64,000 nucleotides of DNA from Thamnaconus septentrionalis (GCA_009823395.1 CM020514.1:6045966-6109965), one strand, 5' to 3'; positions 1 to 13,539 are shown, counted from the first letter of the stretch. Notes: generated by a model not told the origin, from the sequence alone. Translations and numbers: made by a program.

Positions 1-791
1 TGTGTTTGTTTGCATCTAGAAGTCATTTTTACAAAAAGCATCAAGGAAATAAACCAAAAATTTAGGGCCATTCCACTTTTCTAACACTTTTGCCTCATTT
101 GTTGCCTTCAGTATCTGCCGCTCATACATGCGAAAGGCCTTTGACTCTCAGTGGCTCCACTTTGCCCCAAAGCAAAGAAACGGCAGACACGGGACGCAAA
201 GGCGGTGGCACGGAAAACAAATCACAAGCAAACGCTGACCGTTGCGACAGGCGGAATTGGAAGGCCGTGACGAAACCCGCTATAACATCCATACAATTAG
301 AAATACTGAAGAAAAAAGGAAGAAAGGAAGAGAACACAACGTGAAAACAAGGGACAACAGATAAAAGCTGGAAGCACGTCAAAGTCCCGCTAAACGGAGA
401 ACTAAAACGCATGTTGACAGGTTGTCCCCCTCAGAAGTGATGCCAGATTTAAAATAGACTAAATCAAAACCATAATACTACTGGAATAATCAGAGCAGCC
501 GCTCCGTTCTCTTCTCTTTTTTGGAGAGACAGGTTTTTTTCATCATAGTTGCGCTTTTTAAATACCTCGTTTTCCAGAGCAGAGTGGGATATTTGTTTTT
601 TGAAGGAAAGCGCGGATTTGATATTTTATTTCAGCTGGAGATTCATGGGATGTGTGAGGAGAGAATCCTCCGCTGATCTACTAGACAAACTCTGCAGGCA
701 ACAGGAAATTGGTGGTGGTGGCGGACGGGATTCCCTCCAGAATCGGTCAGTGAGTGAGGAAGCTGACGAAGTCTCGTCCCACCACCACTCA

Positions 792-792
<1 letters not shown>

Positions 793-826
<34 letters not shown>
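793..826. repeat. (CA)n microsatellite
   Basis: About 17 uninterrupted CA units in intergenic DNA. The open frames across it on both strands are repeat artefacts. Confidence 0.95.
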
Positions 827-829
<3 letters not shown>

Positions 830-1226
830 CAGGCCGTCTCTTCACGCTGGGATCCACAGCAGTGATAGATGACAAACTGGGCACCGTCCAGTCTTAATAG
901 GAGATGACAGTAACGTGCAGAGACACAAGAGCTGCCAGCTGTTCTGCCCCCCACCCCACAACCTCCACTCCCCCACCATCAGTTGCCACAGATTTCAAGA
1001 TGTTGAGTCTGTCGAAACTTAGTTCCTCTTGAAAATAAAGAGACAGGAATGCAAACAGTTCCTTTTGCCACAAAACCAGCCTTCTGATAAATTAGCACAT
1101 GGATGAAATCCAATGAAAGCAGCATTTAATAAACATTTAGGCTCTGTTTTGATTGTGTTTGTTACATGTTTTTTAAAGAGAGAAAAATGAGGGAAAAAAA
1201 CATTTCAAACAGTTTAAATTTAAGTT

Positions 1227-1252
1227 TGTGTGTGTGTGTGTGTGTGTGTGTC
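1227..1252. repeat. (GT)n microsatellite
   Basis: About 13 GT units in intergenic DNA. Confidence 0.9.
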
Positions 1253-2304
1253 TGCATTCTGCATTTAACAATAAAGTCCTCCATTTGAATATAAATAAAA
1301 TAAAACAGCCCCCATATTATTCTCATCAACGTCCATGTGTCTGGTGATGCCAAGCACAAACAAAGCCAAGAGGTGGCGCTATAACCCCTAAGCATGAGGA
1401 ATCGCTGGCCCTTCAAGAGGACAAATAGAAAATAAAAAGGAAATTGCACTATACTGAAAAAAAATCCATTGATATTAAAAAAAAAAAAAAAAAAACTATA
1501 TGGAATTAAATGGAGGAAAAATGACTTCTGACACTTTTGCTCTTCATTGAAGTGGGACAGTAGATGCACCTTCATCCATTGGTCAGAAAAGGTCCTGCTC
1601 ATGATGCAAAAAAGTTGCACTGTTTCTCCTCATATGTCTCACGTCATTCCTCTTTCAAGTCAGGGCTAATTAATGTTTTTGCCAATAGCACTCTGACTTG
1701 TAACTCTTGACTCATTTTTGCATCTGAAGTCACGGGTCTATTCTCATGGCACGGGAACAAAGCGACCAGACCGCTTGTGGAAACTGCAAGCCGTCAAGCT
1801 GGGCTGGGGGAGAAAGTCTGGACATGTTGCGGCTTACGTGCAACATGACAAACGATGGAGCCGCAGAAGAGTTGACAGTCATTGTGTTTTCCTGTTTGTT
1901 TTTTCAAAGTCTTGCAGGGAGGGATAAATCCCTCGGACAAATGAGGCTTCAACGGGGCCGAGGCCGAATGATTCTCTCGCACAGCGCCACGGGCCCCCGG
2001 GTGGGTGGACGGCTCTTGGCCTGCGTGCATGGATCGAATCACGAGAGCACCGAGTGCCGTGACTGAGAGCTGCAGAGCTCAGATCTCTCGCTGATCCTGA
2101 ACACTCGAGAGAGGCGCTGCTGAGCGGCGGCAGGACCGAGAGTTTAAGCCTTGTTTTACACTAGGACACTGTGGCACTCTCGCAAGGTGCAGGCATTCAT
2201 TTATAACATTTTTATTATTCTTTATCATTCAGGTTATTTTGAAAGCTATTTTTCATCCAGGTTTTTACATAATCAAATTCTCAAAAATGCTCTAAAATAG
2301 TAAG

Positions 2305-2305
2305 A

Positions 2306-2364
<59 letters not shown>
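2305..2364. repeat. (ATT)n microsatellite
   Basis: About 20 uninterrupted ATT/TTA units in AT-rich intergenic DNA. Confidence 0.95.
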
Positions 2365-4964
2365 GACATAGCATGGAAGCACAACAATCCCCAAATATCC
2401 GCATCAATCCAAATTTTAACCAATTCACAATGAAAGCAAGTCACTGCAAATGCGTTTAGACATTTACACAGGAATGTTGAAATACTTATCGTCTTGCACA
2501 TATGAAGAAGACCTGCCTTGACTACAGGTAGAAGATGTTTGCTGAGTGGACTTTCATGTAGATGAGGAATTGAATTCAGTCATTGAAAAGAAAAATACGA
2601 CAGCTGGAAGAAAACATTACATTATCCAATGCATTATCCAGTTTGCAGTTAGTTTTATTCAGTCCGTAAAACAATTTATCTGCCTCACAAAAAGACAAAA
2701 TAGCACCGTCACCATTCTCACACAACCCAACTCATTAACTTAACAGCGACCTTTTATTCCCGCCTATTAAATTGTTCAACTGACAGTGGGTGTGTTTTTG
2801 GACTCTCTGGCAGACTTCTGTCAGCTTCCAGCCACTTTGATTTATCCATAATGCGTCTCTGCTGCTTATCCGTGTAGGATCCTGGATTGTGAAGTCGCAC
2901 GAGGACCGTTTTTTAAAAACACGTTGTGTTGCTCGGCTCAGCGCAAAGTTCAAACCGATACTGCGCGCAAACACACATGCAAAAAAAAACAACGCATAAG
3001 TCACCCATTACACCGAAACTTCACTTTGAGCCAGCTCAAAACTTTGTTTTAAGAAAGAATTCCCGGTCATCTATTCCACCTTGAAAGAACTGTTAAAATG
3101 TAATGAAGTCCTACATTTTTTTCTCAAGCCAAAGAGGTCAAAGTCTGACAGGCTGCTGTCCATCACAGGGAGCCTGCACACATTTGCGGCCCATTCCTAC
3201 GAGCTGTGCTGCATTTAGTCTGATAATAAAGCGGGGAGAGGCCGAGGTGGCCTCGCCGGGGCATCATAACACCTTGGCAATTCAACGCACATGTGGCTCG
3301 GTGGGCCGGGACGAAGCCTCGGGGCCAGAAACCCGAGCAGGCATGTGGAAGAGGTTTTCCACTCGGCTGAACGTCCAGCACCGCCAGCTCCAGCTCCGAC
3401 TCTGACTCTGACTCCCCGGCATTAGGCCTGTGGATTAACACAATTTGCACCTCCTCTCAGCGCAGGTAACACTCCCACCTCCCCGCCAGAGGAGCGACCA
3501 GCGGGACGTTCGAGCCCGTGCCCCCCCCTTTAAAAACCAAAACAAAGACGCGCAAAAAAAATCCCAGAGACCCACACAGGGTGACAGGCGTCAGCCAAGA
3601 AGCCAGGTTTTGTTACCGTATAAATTACATTTACGAAGAGTAAATTCAATACAAGGGCCCTAATGAAATCAGACGGAATCTAATTTAGCGCCCCGGCGCG
3701 GCCCCACTGCTGTTTGAAAACGCTCGAACAACTTCTCCAGGCGTTTGGTTTTCGCGGCGAGCGGCGTTTCATGGAGTCTCCCCTCACATCCCACTCGGGC
3801 GGGAAACACAACAAGCCGGCCATCTCTGGGATCTGAAAGGTTTGCCACATCTGCATTTTATGTATATATAAAAAAATTGAGTCAAAGCTCCGGTCAAAAT
3901 GTCAACACTTCACCTTTCTTGATGGTTGGGGCTGTAAACAAATGTGTGAGTGACACTCGCGCACCAGAGGAGAAAACATGACACGTTCACAAACTGGAAG
4001 TGGGGAGAAATTGTACCGGAGGGTTAAAACCTGTGTGGGGCTCAACAACACACGACACAAAACAACAAAGGAGGAAGTTATTAATAATAATCATAAAAAT
4101 TCTGTAAGGAGAAGAATAACTGATTACTTCACCATCTCAGAAATTGGGGTCAAGAGGTGCAGCGAGTGTCCTGCTAGAACAATTATCTTCACCTCGAGTC
4201 ATAACAAGATATGAATATTTGTACGTTAAATCCACGCATTCCAAAATATCAACAACAAAAAAATCTTTGGCGGACCATAATTAATCCGAGGCTCGAAGAA
4301 TCTGCCTCATAGCGAGAGAAAGAGCAGCGGTGGAAGACTGTGGACTTCGGATCTGGTTCGAGGTTGTTTCTCTGTGAAAATCAGGACACGGCTGGCGCCA
4401 AAGCAGTTGACATGTATTGTGATTTGAGTGGCATGGATGAATTTTGTATGAATAGTATGAATAAATGCATTGGGGAAGGGAGGGTGAAGATGAAGTGTTC
4501 ACTGTAGCGTGCGTGTCAAAATAGCTGAGAGTAAGAAACTTTGGTTTGAGGTCACGAGCTATGAATGTCTCGGAATGCTAGGATAATATTTCCCCCCTTA
4601 AAAATTTTTCATCATTTGAAATTAATTAATGGGCTCTGTGTTTTGTTTTAAATAATCAATCCCCCAATAGAGTTGGAAATGTCTACTATCTGTCAGTGTC
4701 GACAGCTATTTAGCTAGCTAGCTAGCTAGCAATCATCACCACTGACAGATAGTTGTGTTTTCACACAGGATGCAGAAAATTGAACAGGAGAAGAATTTGA
4801 GGTAGTAAACATAGGAAAGAAAAGAAAGAGATGGAGAAAATACCCAGGAAAGCTACAGCGCGGGCTGGGAGGAAGGAGGAGAAGAAGAAGAAAAAGGAGG
4901 AAAGTTGGAGGTTCGTCAGGCAAACAATAGCTGTAGGTGAGCGCACAGAAAGGCCGGGGCCCAT

Positions 4965-5214
4965 AGTGCTGACGTCAGGCTGCGCACGGGAGGTGTGTGT
5001 GTGTGTGGGGGTGGGGGGGGGGGGGGGGTTACAGGGGCGGAGCATGGTACTGTGTGTGCGTGGGTTCGGTGGGGGTGGGGGGGTTGCGGTGGGAGTTGTG
5101 TTGTTGTGGGGGAGGTAACATGGAGGCGGGGGCCGGGCTGCCCTCTGACATGACCCTGTCAAACTAGAGCGTGACCAACCCGCAGCGTGGGCCGTCCAAA
5201 CAGCTCATATGAAG
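4965..5214 (+). promoter_or_regulatory. Possible CpG-rich promoter with CRE and orphan first exon
   Basis: A full palindromic cAMP response element, TGACGTCA, lies at about 4971-4978. It is followed directly by TGCGCAC, a core resembling an NRF1 half-site. The flanking DNA is GC-rich. A consensus splice donor (AAG followed by GTAAGA) ends the stretch at 5214, so it could be an untranslated first exon. The only ATG frames inside are very short. A transcript joining it to hao2 or to the BTB-Kelch gene is possible but not shown. Confidence 0.3.
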
Positions 5215-5733
5215 GTAAGATTCGGATTTAACGCGCGTCAAAAATCATCAGCCGGGCTAATCGAGGTCTAGAGCAGGAATCTTTCTAAGGCGTAGTTTAA
5301 TTTCTCACGGCTGTAAATAAGAAAAATTAATGATTACGGAGGTGCTCGAGGGTTGTCCGACAACCAGCCAGCACCTCTCAATAGGAACGATCGCCGACGG
5401 TGGCTGATGAAATTTTCTCCTCGTTTGCCGCTTTAAAAAAAACCCAAAAAAAACAGACACACATTGGTATTCTAGAAATTCACCTGGACAATGTGCTCTG
5501 AGCTGCCATTCAGTGGGACTAAATGAGCGACACCTTTCACAGGCGACATGCCATGAGGCTCACATTCAGCAAACAGCATCCACTCACACACATGTTGGTG
5601 GGGGGGGGGGGCAGTGTGAGAGTGTCATGAGGCAAAGTGTGTTTCCCCCCTTTATTTGAGCTTTTTAATTTTCACTCTTTGGCTCATAAAGAGTTGTGTG
5701 ATTTTTGTTCTCGCCCAGCCAATCAGGGGGCAG

Positions 5734-5738
<5 letters not shown>

Positions 5739-5783
<45 letters not shown>
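5739..5783. repeat. (GT)n microsatellite
   Basis: About 22 GT units, uninterrupted, in intergenic DNA. Confidence 0.95.
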
Positions 5784-5786
<3 letters not shown>

Positions 5787-7749
5787 TTAGTTGTGACATC
5801 GGTAGTCATCCATGGGGTTTCCATGGGGACGCTGAGTGTGTGTAATACTGACACGTATTAAACTAAAGTCTGCCTCGCAGATGTTAAAATGTGGAGGATG
5901 GACTCTGGTTCGGTGTCACACTGCCCCCAAGTGGTCATTTGCAAAACCTTACGCACCAGGAAATAAGTAGATTGTATAAACCAAGGAGTCTTTGAATTGT
6001 AATCCCGGTTAAATGCTGATCGAATGGTTAAAACACTTTCAATATACTTTTCCCATTTCCATTCCTATATAATTCTCTTGCATATTTTTTTTAATTATTA
6101 TTATTATTTTTTTTTTACAGCTGATACCCTTTCCTTTATTATTATGCTTGTTGCTATTTTACATCTTGTTAGCATTGTTACGTTCTGACTATTTTCATTA
6201 CACCAGCGCTTTGTTTACAGGTAATGATTCTGTTGGAAAAGGGGAAGAACCGCTGAGAGAGAATGAGCGTTTGTGATCTGTGAGTACATGCATCGCCAAA
6301 CTTTACACAACATTAACATTCAGCCTGAGAGTGGTGCGTTGACGAGTGACCGAATGGGAGGGAGCGGCGTGTGTGTGCTTCACCTGTCAGCATGGTGAGT
6401 GGGTGGGAGGGTCAAGTGGATGAAACTTCCATAAATGTACCTTGTGCCGTGTCAACACCGGGTTGGTGTGGTCATGGAAACATGTTTCTTAAAATATATA
6501 ATATTGTATGAACCATTTAAAATATTTAATAAAATATTAAATTGGAAAAAAAAAAAAAAAGAAAAAAAGTTAAAGTCGTGAACTTAAATTCCAGGAGAAG
6601 TGAACAGCTGTTGGGGCTGTTGCAGGCAGATATTGAGTAGCTTTAACAGATGTGGTGACACGCAGGGGTGTCAAACTGAGGAGAGAGGCCTGATTATATA
6701 AGATTCTCATGAGGGAGTTCCATCAAAGCCCCTGCGATATTACATCAGGTGCTTTGGAAGAGCATTTCCTTTGTCCAAACACAACTTTATTTTGTAGAAA
6801 GTTGTTTACCGTGTTTCATTTATTTTTAAAGGTCCCACAGCAGCGGTCAATCCGCCCCCCACACCCCCATTACTGTACGCATTGTGTACACGTATATGGC
6901 AAGCGTGTCGGCCTGCGCGTACAGTGCGCGTCAACGTGAGGGCGGCCACGCATGTATGCGGCACCTGGATCCCCGGGCCGCTGCGCCCCTTGTCCTCGCT
7001 ACTGTCCGCCGTCCCCATCAGCACATTTCCAGCTTGTGTAAACACAATAAAAGCAAAGGTCAACGCGGGGTCGCGCAAGCTGTCAGAGGCTTACATAGCG
7101 GCTCCATGAAAGTTTGATTCTAGCCCGACACAAAAGCGACACCGGGCAGAGGGGGGGCGGGGTAGGTTGGTGGGGGGGCGGGGGGGGCACTCAGACGCGA
7201 GGACTCATCTGTGTCGAAAAAAAACAACAACTATACTTTAATACTCGGCCAGGTGTCAGTGTGAGCGCGGTAGCTTTGATCGCGCGTCTGGCCCGGAGGG
7301 TTGATGTTGCAACTCGGGTTTGTCGTGGGGGATTTGGTGTGCGAGAGATCAGATGTTTGTGGTAAGTCTGCAGGCTGGAGGAGTGTTGCTTTTCACTCCG
7401 GTGGCCTGTATGTTTTTTTTTTTCTTTTTTTTGATGTCGGCGTCTGCGGCTATTTGTCTCACATGCCATGCAACAAATCCATCTTCCAGATGGCACCCCG
7501 AAAAAAAAATAAGCCTGGAAGTATGAAAAGTGACATTATGTGGCCGGGCTAGAATTTGCTGAGTCGGCAGCTGTTGAGTAAACTTGACACTGGTTACCGT
7601 GTGTTCATTCGTCCGGTGTGAGCGAGGGGTTCGAGCAAAATTGAAATTGCTTGGGCGTTTGAAGTGCAAATGCAAATAGTCGCTTTTGCTGCCGAGGCGA
7701 TTACGCGCTGTGTCCGTCCCCGAGCAGAGAGGGAGGTCGCTGTGCAGAG

Positions 7750-10700
7750 ATGGCTATGGTTTGCCTGACGGACTTTGAGGAGTACGCCAAGGAGCACCTC
7801 TCTAAGGCCACCTGGGATTATTACGCAGCCGGGGCGGACGAATGCTGCACCAGGGACGACAATCTGCTGGCGTACAAAAGGTACAGTACTGGGGGTGGAG
7901 ACAAAGTGGTTCCCCATAAAAACAGGAATAAAATAAAAACCCAGAGCGGGTGTGAGTGCTGATTGTGCCTGAAATATTGCTTTTTCAGTTATATGTTCTG
8001 TCCAAAACTGCAAAGAACAGGAATGACTGAGCAGAGGTTGAATACCACGTGTTTAGTAGCACAAAGCTGGCCAGTAGACATGCTGAGTCATGTAAAACGG
8101 GGCTGACGTACAGCAAGTTTAAATATAACTGCCGTAGCTAATCGGAGATCAGTTGGCCACAGAGATTAAAGGGGGAAAAAAATATTTAAATATTGTCCAT
8201 CTATACAGCTCCTTCTTAAACCTGCCCCACTGTAAAATGATTGCCTTTATTTTCATCATTTCTTATGCTACATTGTTGCTAAAACCTCCTTTTCGTGACT
8301 TTCTTAACATGCATGAAAATCACCTTTATGTACCTTAATGTCTCTTCGGATTTTAGTTCAGTTGTCTGCAGTGGCCAGTTGGTCTCTTTTGTGGAAAACA
8401 CATTTCAGGAGGGGTTTGACTAAGAGTTAAAAGCTGGCTACACACACACGTGATTGTGTGTCTCCTCGTGTGTGTGTGTGTGTGTCTGCGTGTTTCCTCT
8501 CTCAGGATCCGTCTGAGGCCTCGAATCCTGCGGGACGTCTCGGTGAGCGACACGCGCACCACAGTGCAGGGCAACGAAATCAGCTTTCCGGTCGGCATCG
8601 CTCCCACTGCATTCCACTGCCTGGCATGGCACGAAGGAGAGATGGCCACCGCTCGGGGTGAGGACTTTACTCCAATACGTAAACTCATTTTAAAGGTTAC
8701 AGCCTCTTCAATCTATTGCAAAAAAAAAAAAGTTGCCACTCACGTTTAACTTTTTCAAAAACCTTCAAAAATCACAATCAAATTCAGCCACTAAGGTGGA
8801 GTTACTCAGCATCTAATTGTACAAAAACAACATTCCTGAAAAAATGTTTTCAGTCCATATCATTTTGTTGCTAATTTTCAACACTAGATGGGGGCAGAAA
8901 CCCAAGCATGAATACTGAAGCTGAAGTAGAATAAGTATAAATAATTGTTTCATAAAGTAAACTGAATAAAAAATTATCCAAATGAATGAAAAGCCAATAA
9001 AGATAATAATATAATAATTACAATAACGTGGGCTGTAAAACAACTTAGCTTTTTTGTTTTAATCGCAATTAAGCTCTGAATTTCCATAGTTAACCATTAA
9101 TGTAGATGATGCGTCAACCATTCGAGTGAATTGCACAAAATAAACACAGCTAACGTCAGCAGGACGCTGTGTCGAAACATAGCACTACGGCTTGAGGACC
9201 TGGCTACGGGTGCATGGAAGGGACAAAGGGCTTGCGATTAAAATGCGATTAAAAAGTTAACGCGTAGTTCCTTGTATTTAATCTCATAGCGATTAACTCT
9301 GATTAATGCTGACACTCTTCCTAAACACCCATTTCCTCCATCTTTCCTCACAAGCCACTGAGGCCCTCAATACCTGCTACATCACCAGCACCTACTCCAC
9401 CTGCTCAGTGGAGGAAATCGTGGCCGCCGCGCCCAATGGCTACCGCTGGTTCCAGCTGTACGTCTACCGGGACCGGAAGCTGTCTGAACAGATCGTGCAC
9501 CGCGTGGAGGCGCTCGGCTACAAGGCCCTCGTCCTCACCGTCGACGTCCCCTACACGGGGAAGCGCCGCAACGACATCCGCAACCAGTTCAAGCTGCCCC
9601 CCCATCTGAAGGTCAAGAACTTTGATGGGGTGTTCCAGGTATGCGCGGGAGGCGCCGATTCCAAGCAGCCATGGAGATCGCCGAGCAATGTGTGTGCTTT
9701 ATTGTAAGATGGTCAAACACATGTGTCTAAAGAGTCATGCAGTCACACAGAAGCAGAAATATACATCGACCCCCATGGGTCAGGGTTAGCATCTAGTATC
9801 TTGACTAATCTATAAAGAACTCATAGAGGATGATGTTGAGGAACAGGGCAAACGTACTAATCTTGAGGATCTCTCAGATTTCAAAGCTGAAATGTCCTGC
9901 CAACCTCAAGTGAAAAACCTTCTCAATCAGTCTTGAAATTCCACAACTAATCAACTTCATTTAAATTGAGGGTATAATCAGGAAACCATAAAACCAGCTA
10001 TTGTAGCAAGCCGGCCTTAAAAATCCCAGACGAAAACCAAAAATGACAGGAAGTGACAGTCAGCCCAGCTAAGGCTAATTAGCATTCCAACAACAGCAAT
10101 TGCACTTTTATTAGACACAAATGTAAATTTACATCAAATAGAGAACAAAGAGTTGTTGAAAGGCTTTCTGCGTTGTAGTCTGTAGTAAAATCTCTTTATT
10201 CCCCTTCATGTCTGATGGATTTTGGAATTTACTCAAACATTCCGGCACACCGTGGCTCTTCATCTGTGGCTAACGTCTCCTTAGACCAGTGGGAAACCTG
10301 GAAGTGGAGCTGTATGGCCAACCTGCCAATAGTCTGCTTGAACAGAATAGACAAGTAGTGGCCACTTACAGACAGTCTAAGGTTTTTTTCTTCTTCAGAC
10401 ACACCTACTGTAGGCTCTCCGTCAGATATCTGAGATTAATCCAAGATATGTAGGATTGGGTTAGGTGAAGTTTGGTTTGTTTACTTGTTGTCCAGAGAGG
10501 AAATATCTCCTGGGCAACAACGTTGCAGTCATATTATCACAATTAAGAAAAAAAATGTACTGTAAAATCATGAAATATTGTAAATAACATTGAAACTAAT
10601 ACCCATTAGACGTTCCTTGTTGTGTAGCAGGTCATAAATGTAAGGATGAAGAGGTTCACCTCCATCTTTCTTGACTACCAGTATTTGTACACTATGTTCT

Positions 10701-12877
10701 TCCAGCAAGAGGCAGCAGTCCCAGAAGAGTATGGCATCCCAGCCAACACTTTGGACCCCTCCATCAGCTGGAAGGACGTGTACTGGCTGCAGTCCATCAC
10801 CCGGCTCCCCATCATCATCAAGGGGATCCTGACCAAGGAGGACGCCGAGTTAGCTGTGGAACACGGCGTCCAGGGCATCATCGTGTCAAACCACGGAGGG
10901 AGACAGCTGGACGGAGGCCCGGCATCGGTACACACAAAACCATGTGTTTATTCTCAATATACATTACATATCATTTGTCAGAGTGACTGAATTGAGATGA
11001 AGGTTTTTCAAGCAATAGAGGCTACAGATCTAAAAATACAGAGCTGCTACCTGGAGTTCGCCAAAACTCTGGGGGGGAGGTATCCTCTCGCCTCAGTGCA
11101 TGATAGTTGGGATACCCTCCAAATCATGTGACGAATGGTGAAATATAATGGACTGATGGCTGCAGGATTAGTGCAACAATGTGTCCGTCCAACACTGGAT
11201 AGATACAGTCATCTGTTTGTATCTACTGGCAACTCCAGAGTTCACTGATTACCACTTTTTTCTACTTTATGTCCTGAAAAGTGGAATAAAAAATCTTTTA
11301 TGGCAGATCATAGACGGCATCCAGCAACATTGCCAAGTCCATGTAGTGTTTGTGGAAAAAGGCGCAATAATATGGAACTTTTGGAATTATATATTGAGTT
11401 AGCTTTGGGTTGGGATAAAGAAAGTCAGGCAGCATTTTCTGCCTATTTCCAAGCATTACACCCGACTTGCCCAAATAGGGTCCCAACATCAGCAGTTTAT
11501 TATCAAAAATGACTGTTTCTTTAATTTGCCATCAAACTTCTGTTATGATGCCCAATGAAGTTCAGCCAAAAAGGCAAGTTCTTGACTTTTCTTTTTGAAA
11601 AGATGCTTTAACTTTTTGTTGCAATGTAAAATGCAAAGACTGTGCACTGCCATGATAAATGTGTGTCCCGGCCTTCTTCAAATTGCAGATTGATGCACTG
11701 TCAGAGATCGTGGACACGGTCCAAGGCCGAATCGAGGTCTATCTGGACGGAGGGATCAGGACAGGAAGCGATGTGTTGAAGTCGCTGGCCTTGGGTGCCA
11801 AATGTGTTTTCATTGGCCGTCCTGCGGTGTGGGGCCTTGCATACAAGGTACAAGCTGCAAGGAATGAGTGTACTGTGTCGTAATGTGTGGTCTGACTAGT
11901 TGTAGCATTTTGCTTTTTTTCTTTCACTTTGAAACAGTTTTTGGCTAATTTCCATGTCTGCTTGGGCCCATGTAAACACAGTTTCCGAATTGCTTACTTT
12001 ATTATTTCGACATTAGTGATGTAATAATATATTATTTTATTTTGTTCACAAATTACAATATTTTTTTGGCATTGTTGGAACTAGTCAAGAGAAATTACGT
12101 GTGACTTATATCACTGCATCTTTAGCACTAGCCAAACCAATTATGTCAGCTAACAGAGACTTTAGCTTTGACTTTGGCATTGTTTAAACCGGAAACCAAT
12201 GAGAAGTCCTTTTTCAGGGTTAAGGTTTGACATTTTAAAAAAAATAACTTTACATCCCCTCAGGCATAAATAGGACTTTAATGGATGGACGTGTTTTAAA
12301 AGTGAGTCTAACATGAAGTTTGAAGTTGAATGGCTGTGTATGGGAATAGGGAGAAGTTTATTTTAAATCACTAATATCTAAATACTAAAGCAATCAAATT
12401 GAAAACTGTGCTGTGACACTGTTCACATGAGTCCAACTAGACACAAAGATTAGCTGAAAATTGGTTGAAAAGTGACCAAGGAGAGGCATCAATGCCTTTT
12501 GCGACTTCATGAAGCACTGATTAGAGTAAACTTTGGGATATGACAACTTTAAAGTATTAAAGTATAAGTGAAGACCAATTTTTACTGATGTGATTTTGCG
12601 CATATGGCTTATTTAGTTATTTATTTTTACAAATGATGTTGCAGGGCGAGGAAGGAGTGAGGGAAGTGCTTCAAATCTTAAATGATGAGTTCCGTCTGTC
12701 CATGGCTTTGTCAGGTAAGACACGAGATGCCAAATTAATGTTTTTTTTTGTGTTGAAAAATTGATAAGCAAATATTGCGTACCCCTCTACCTCAACAATA
12801 ATGTGCGCTTACCTCACCCAGGCTGCCGGAATGTGGCAGAGATCAACAGGAACCTCATTCAGTTCTCAAAGCTCTGA
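7750..12877 (+). CDS. hao2: Peroxisomal 2-hydroxyacid oxidase (HAO2), 7 exons
   Basis: An FMN-dependent alpha-hydroxyacid oxidase that converts 2-hydroxy acids and oxygen to 2-oxo acids and hydrogen peroxide in peroxisomes. Exons: 7750-7880, 8506-8657, 9355-9638, 10706-10927, 11689-11847, 12645-12714 and 12822-12877. Together they give 357 residues, against about 351 in human HAO2. The glycolate-oxidase active-site set is present: Tyr25, Tyr130, Lys228, and the NHGGRQ motif with His252 and Arg255. The flavin-binding [10 protein letters not shown] segment follows. The protein ends in SKL, a canonical PTS1 peroxisomal signal. The N-terminal CLTDF, IRLRPR and CYITST stretches and the C-terminus fit HAO2 clearly better than HAO1. 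A GT repeat sits just upstream of exon 2. In human, HAO2 also neighbours HSD3B genes, as here. Confidence 0.95.
8466..8485. repeat. (GT)n tract upstream of hao2 exon 2 acceptor
   Basis: A short GT run ending about 20 bases before the AG at 8504-8505. It sits where the polypyrimidine tract would be expected. Confidence 0.85.
9010..9310. repeat. Dispersed repeat remnant rich in GCGATTAA motifs
   Basis: hao2 intron 2 holds several GCGATTAA / TTAATCGC / GATTAATGC motifs in both orientations, ending close to the exon 3 acceptor. This pattern resembles a common teleost interspersed repeat, but I cannot name the family. Confidence 0.4.
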
Positions 12878-13136
12878 CGGACCAGCAGAGGGCAGCACTG
12901 TGGAGCCTATACACACAAGAAGAACGCCCACTAAACAGGACTAACCACAAACAGTGCTGGGGTGGAAGAAATGGCTTTAATGGCAAGAAAACAATGGACG
13001 GCTTACATTATATATTCAACATGTATCCATGCAAGAGGGACTTGAGGGCCAAGAGCACACATGGAATGATTAAAGTTCTTTTGTTTTTTTGATTTTTTTT
13101 TTTTTTTTTTTTTTTCTGGGCAGGTGGGATTGGAGG

Positions 13137-13231
13137 AATAAATCCATGGCATCAGAACCCTTTAGGTTTTATTGTCACAGTAATGAGATGACAGAAATGC
13201 TGTTTGACATGCTGCCAGGGCTTTCAATAAA
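13137..13231 (+). terminator. Candidate polyadenylation signals for hao2
   Basis: AATAAA occurs at 13137-13142 and again at 13226-13231. These are about 260 and 350 bases past the hao2 stop, on the coding strand. A run of T at 13091-13115 precedes them. Which one is used cannot be told. Confidence 0.45.
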
Positions 13232-13418
13232 AGTAAGAGGTGATAAAGACTGGACTTCATTGATGCAAGCAATCTTCTTTTTTTTTTTTTTAACGTAAAC
13301 ATGAAATGTTTCCTGTGCACAATTTCACTCCCAGCTGAATTTTATTTATTGGGTTTCATGACACAACTTCAAAATTTCAGCCCATTACTTTTTAATCATC
13401 ACAGTGGTTGGAATGTAG

Positions 13419-13539
13419 GTCCGACTTCCCATTAGTCCGACAAATTGTCCATTGGTCCGACCTCCCCCTAACCCTAACCCTAACTGTAATGGGAGGTCGG
13501 ACCAATGGGCCCATTTGTCGGACTAATGGGAGGTCAGAC
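13419..13539. repeat. Fold-back repeat with telomere-like loop
   Basis: Two arms of about 48 bases (13419-13466 and 13491-13539) are near-perfect inverted copies with only a few mismatches and one length difference. They enclose a 24-base loop containing CCCTAA hexamers. Each arm also contains repeated ATTAGTCCGAC / ATTGGTCCGAC units. This looks like a MITE-like or fold-back element. No flanking target duplication was identified. Confidence 0.75.

Larger units (their letters stand above)
1..7749. other. Upstream intergenic region, no gene supported
   Basis: I found no coding exon with a recognisable protein match or a consistent splice chain here. Visible content is microsatellites (listed separately), G-rich runs near 5000-5035, 5600 and 7150-7190, and a run of AGCT tetramers near 4712-4730. 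One CpG-rich stretch near 4.96-5.21 kb could be a promoter. Open frames in this stretch are short and mostly repeat-driven. Distal regulatory elements or untranslated exons cannot be excluded. Confidence 0.6.

Noticed and set aside
1162..1620. 152-codon minus-strand frame
   Set aside because: It is dominated by GT and poly-A repeats (His-Thr and Phe runs) with no domain.
5120..5166. Short ORF starting at the ATG in the CpG-rich segment
   Set aside because: It has only about 15 codons before a stop and does not reach the donor at 5214 in frame.
7750..12877. Assignment as HAO1 (liver glycolate oxidase)
   Set aside because: The N-terminus, CYITST segment, [13 protein letters not shown] and C-terminal [10 protein letters not shown] are HAO2-like.
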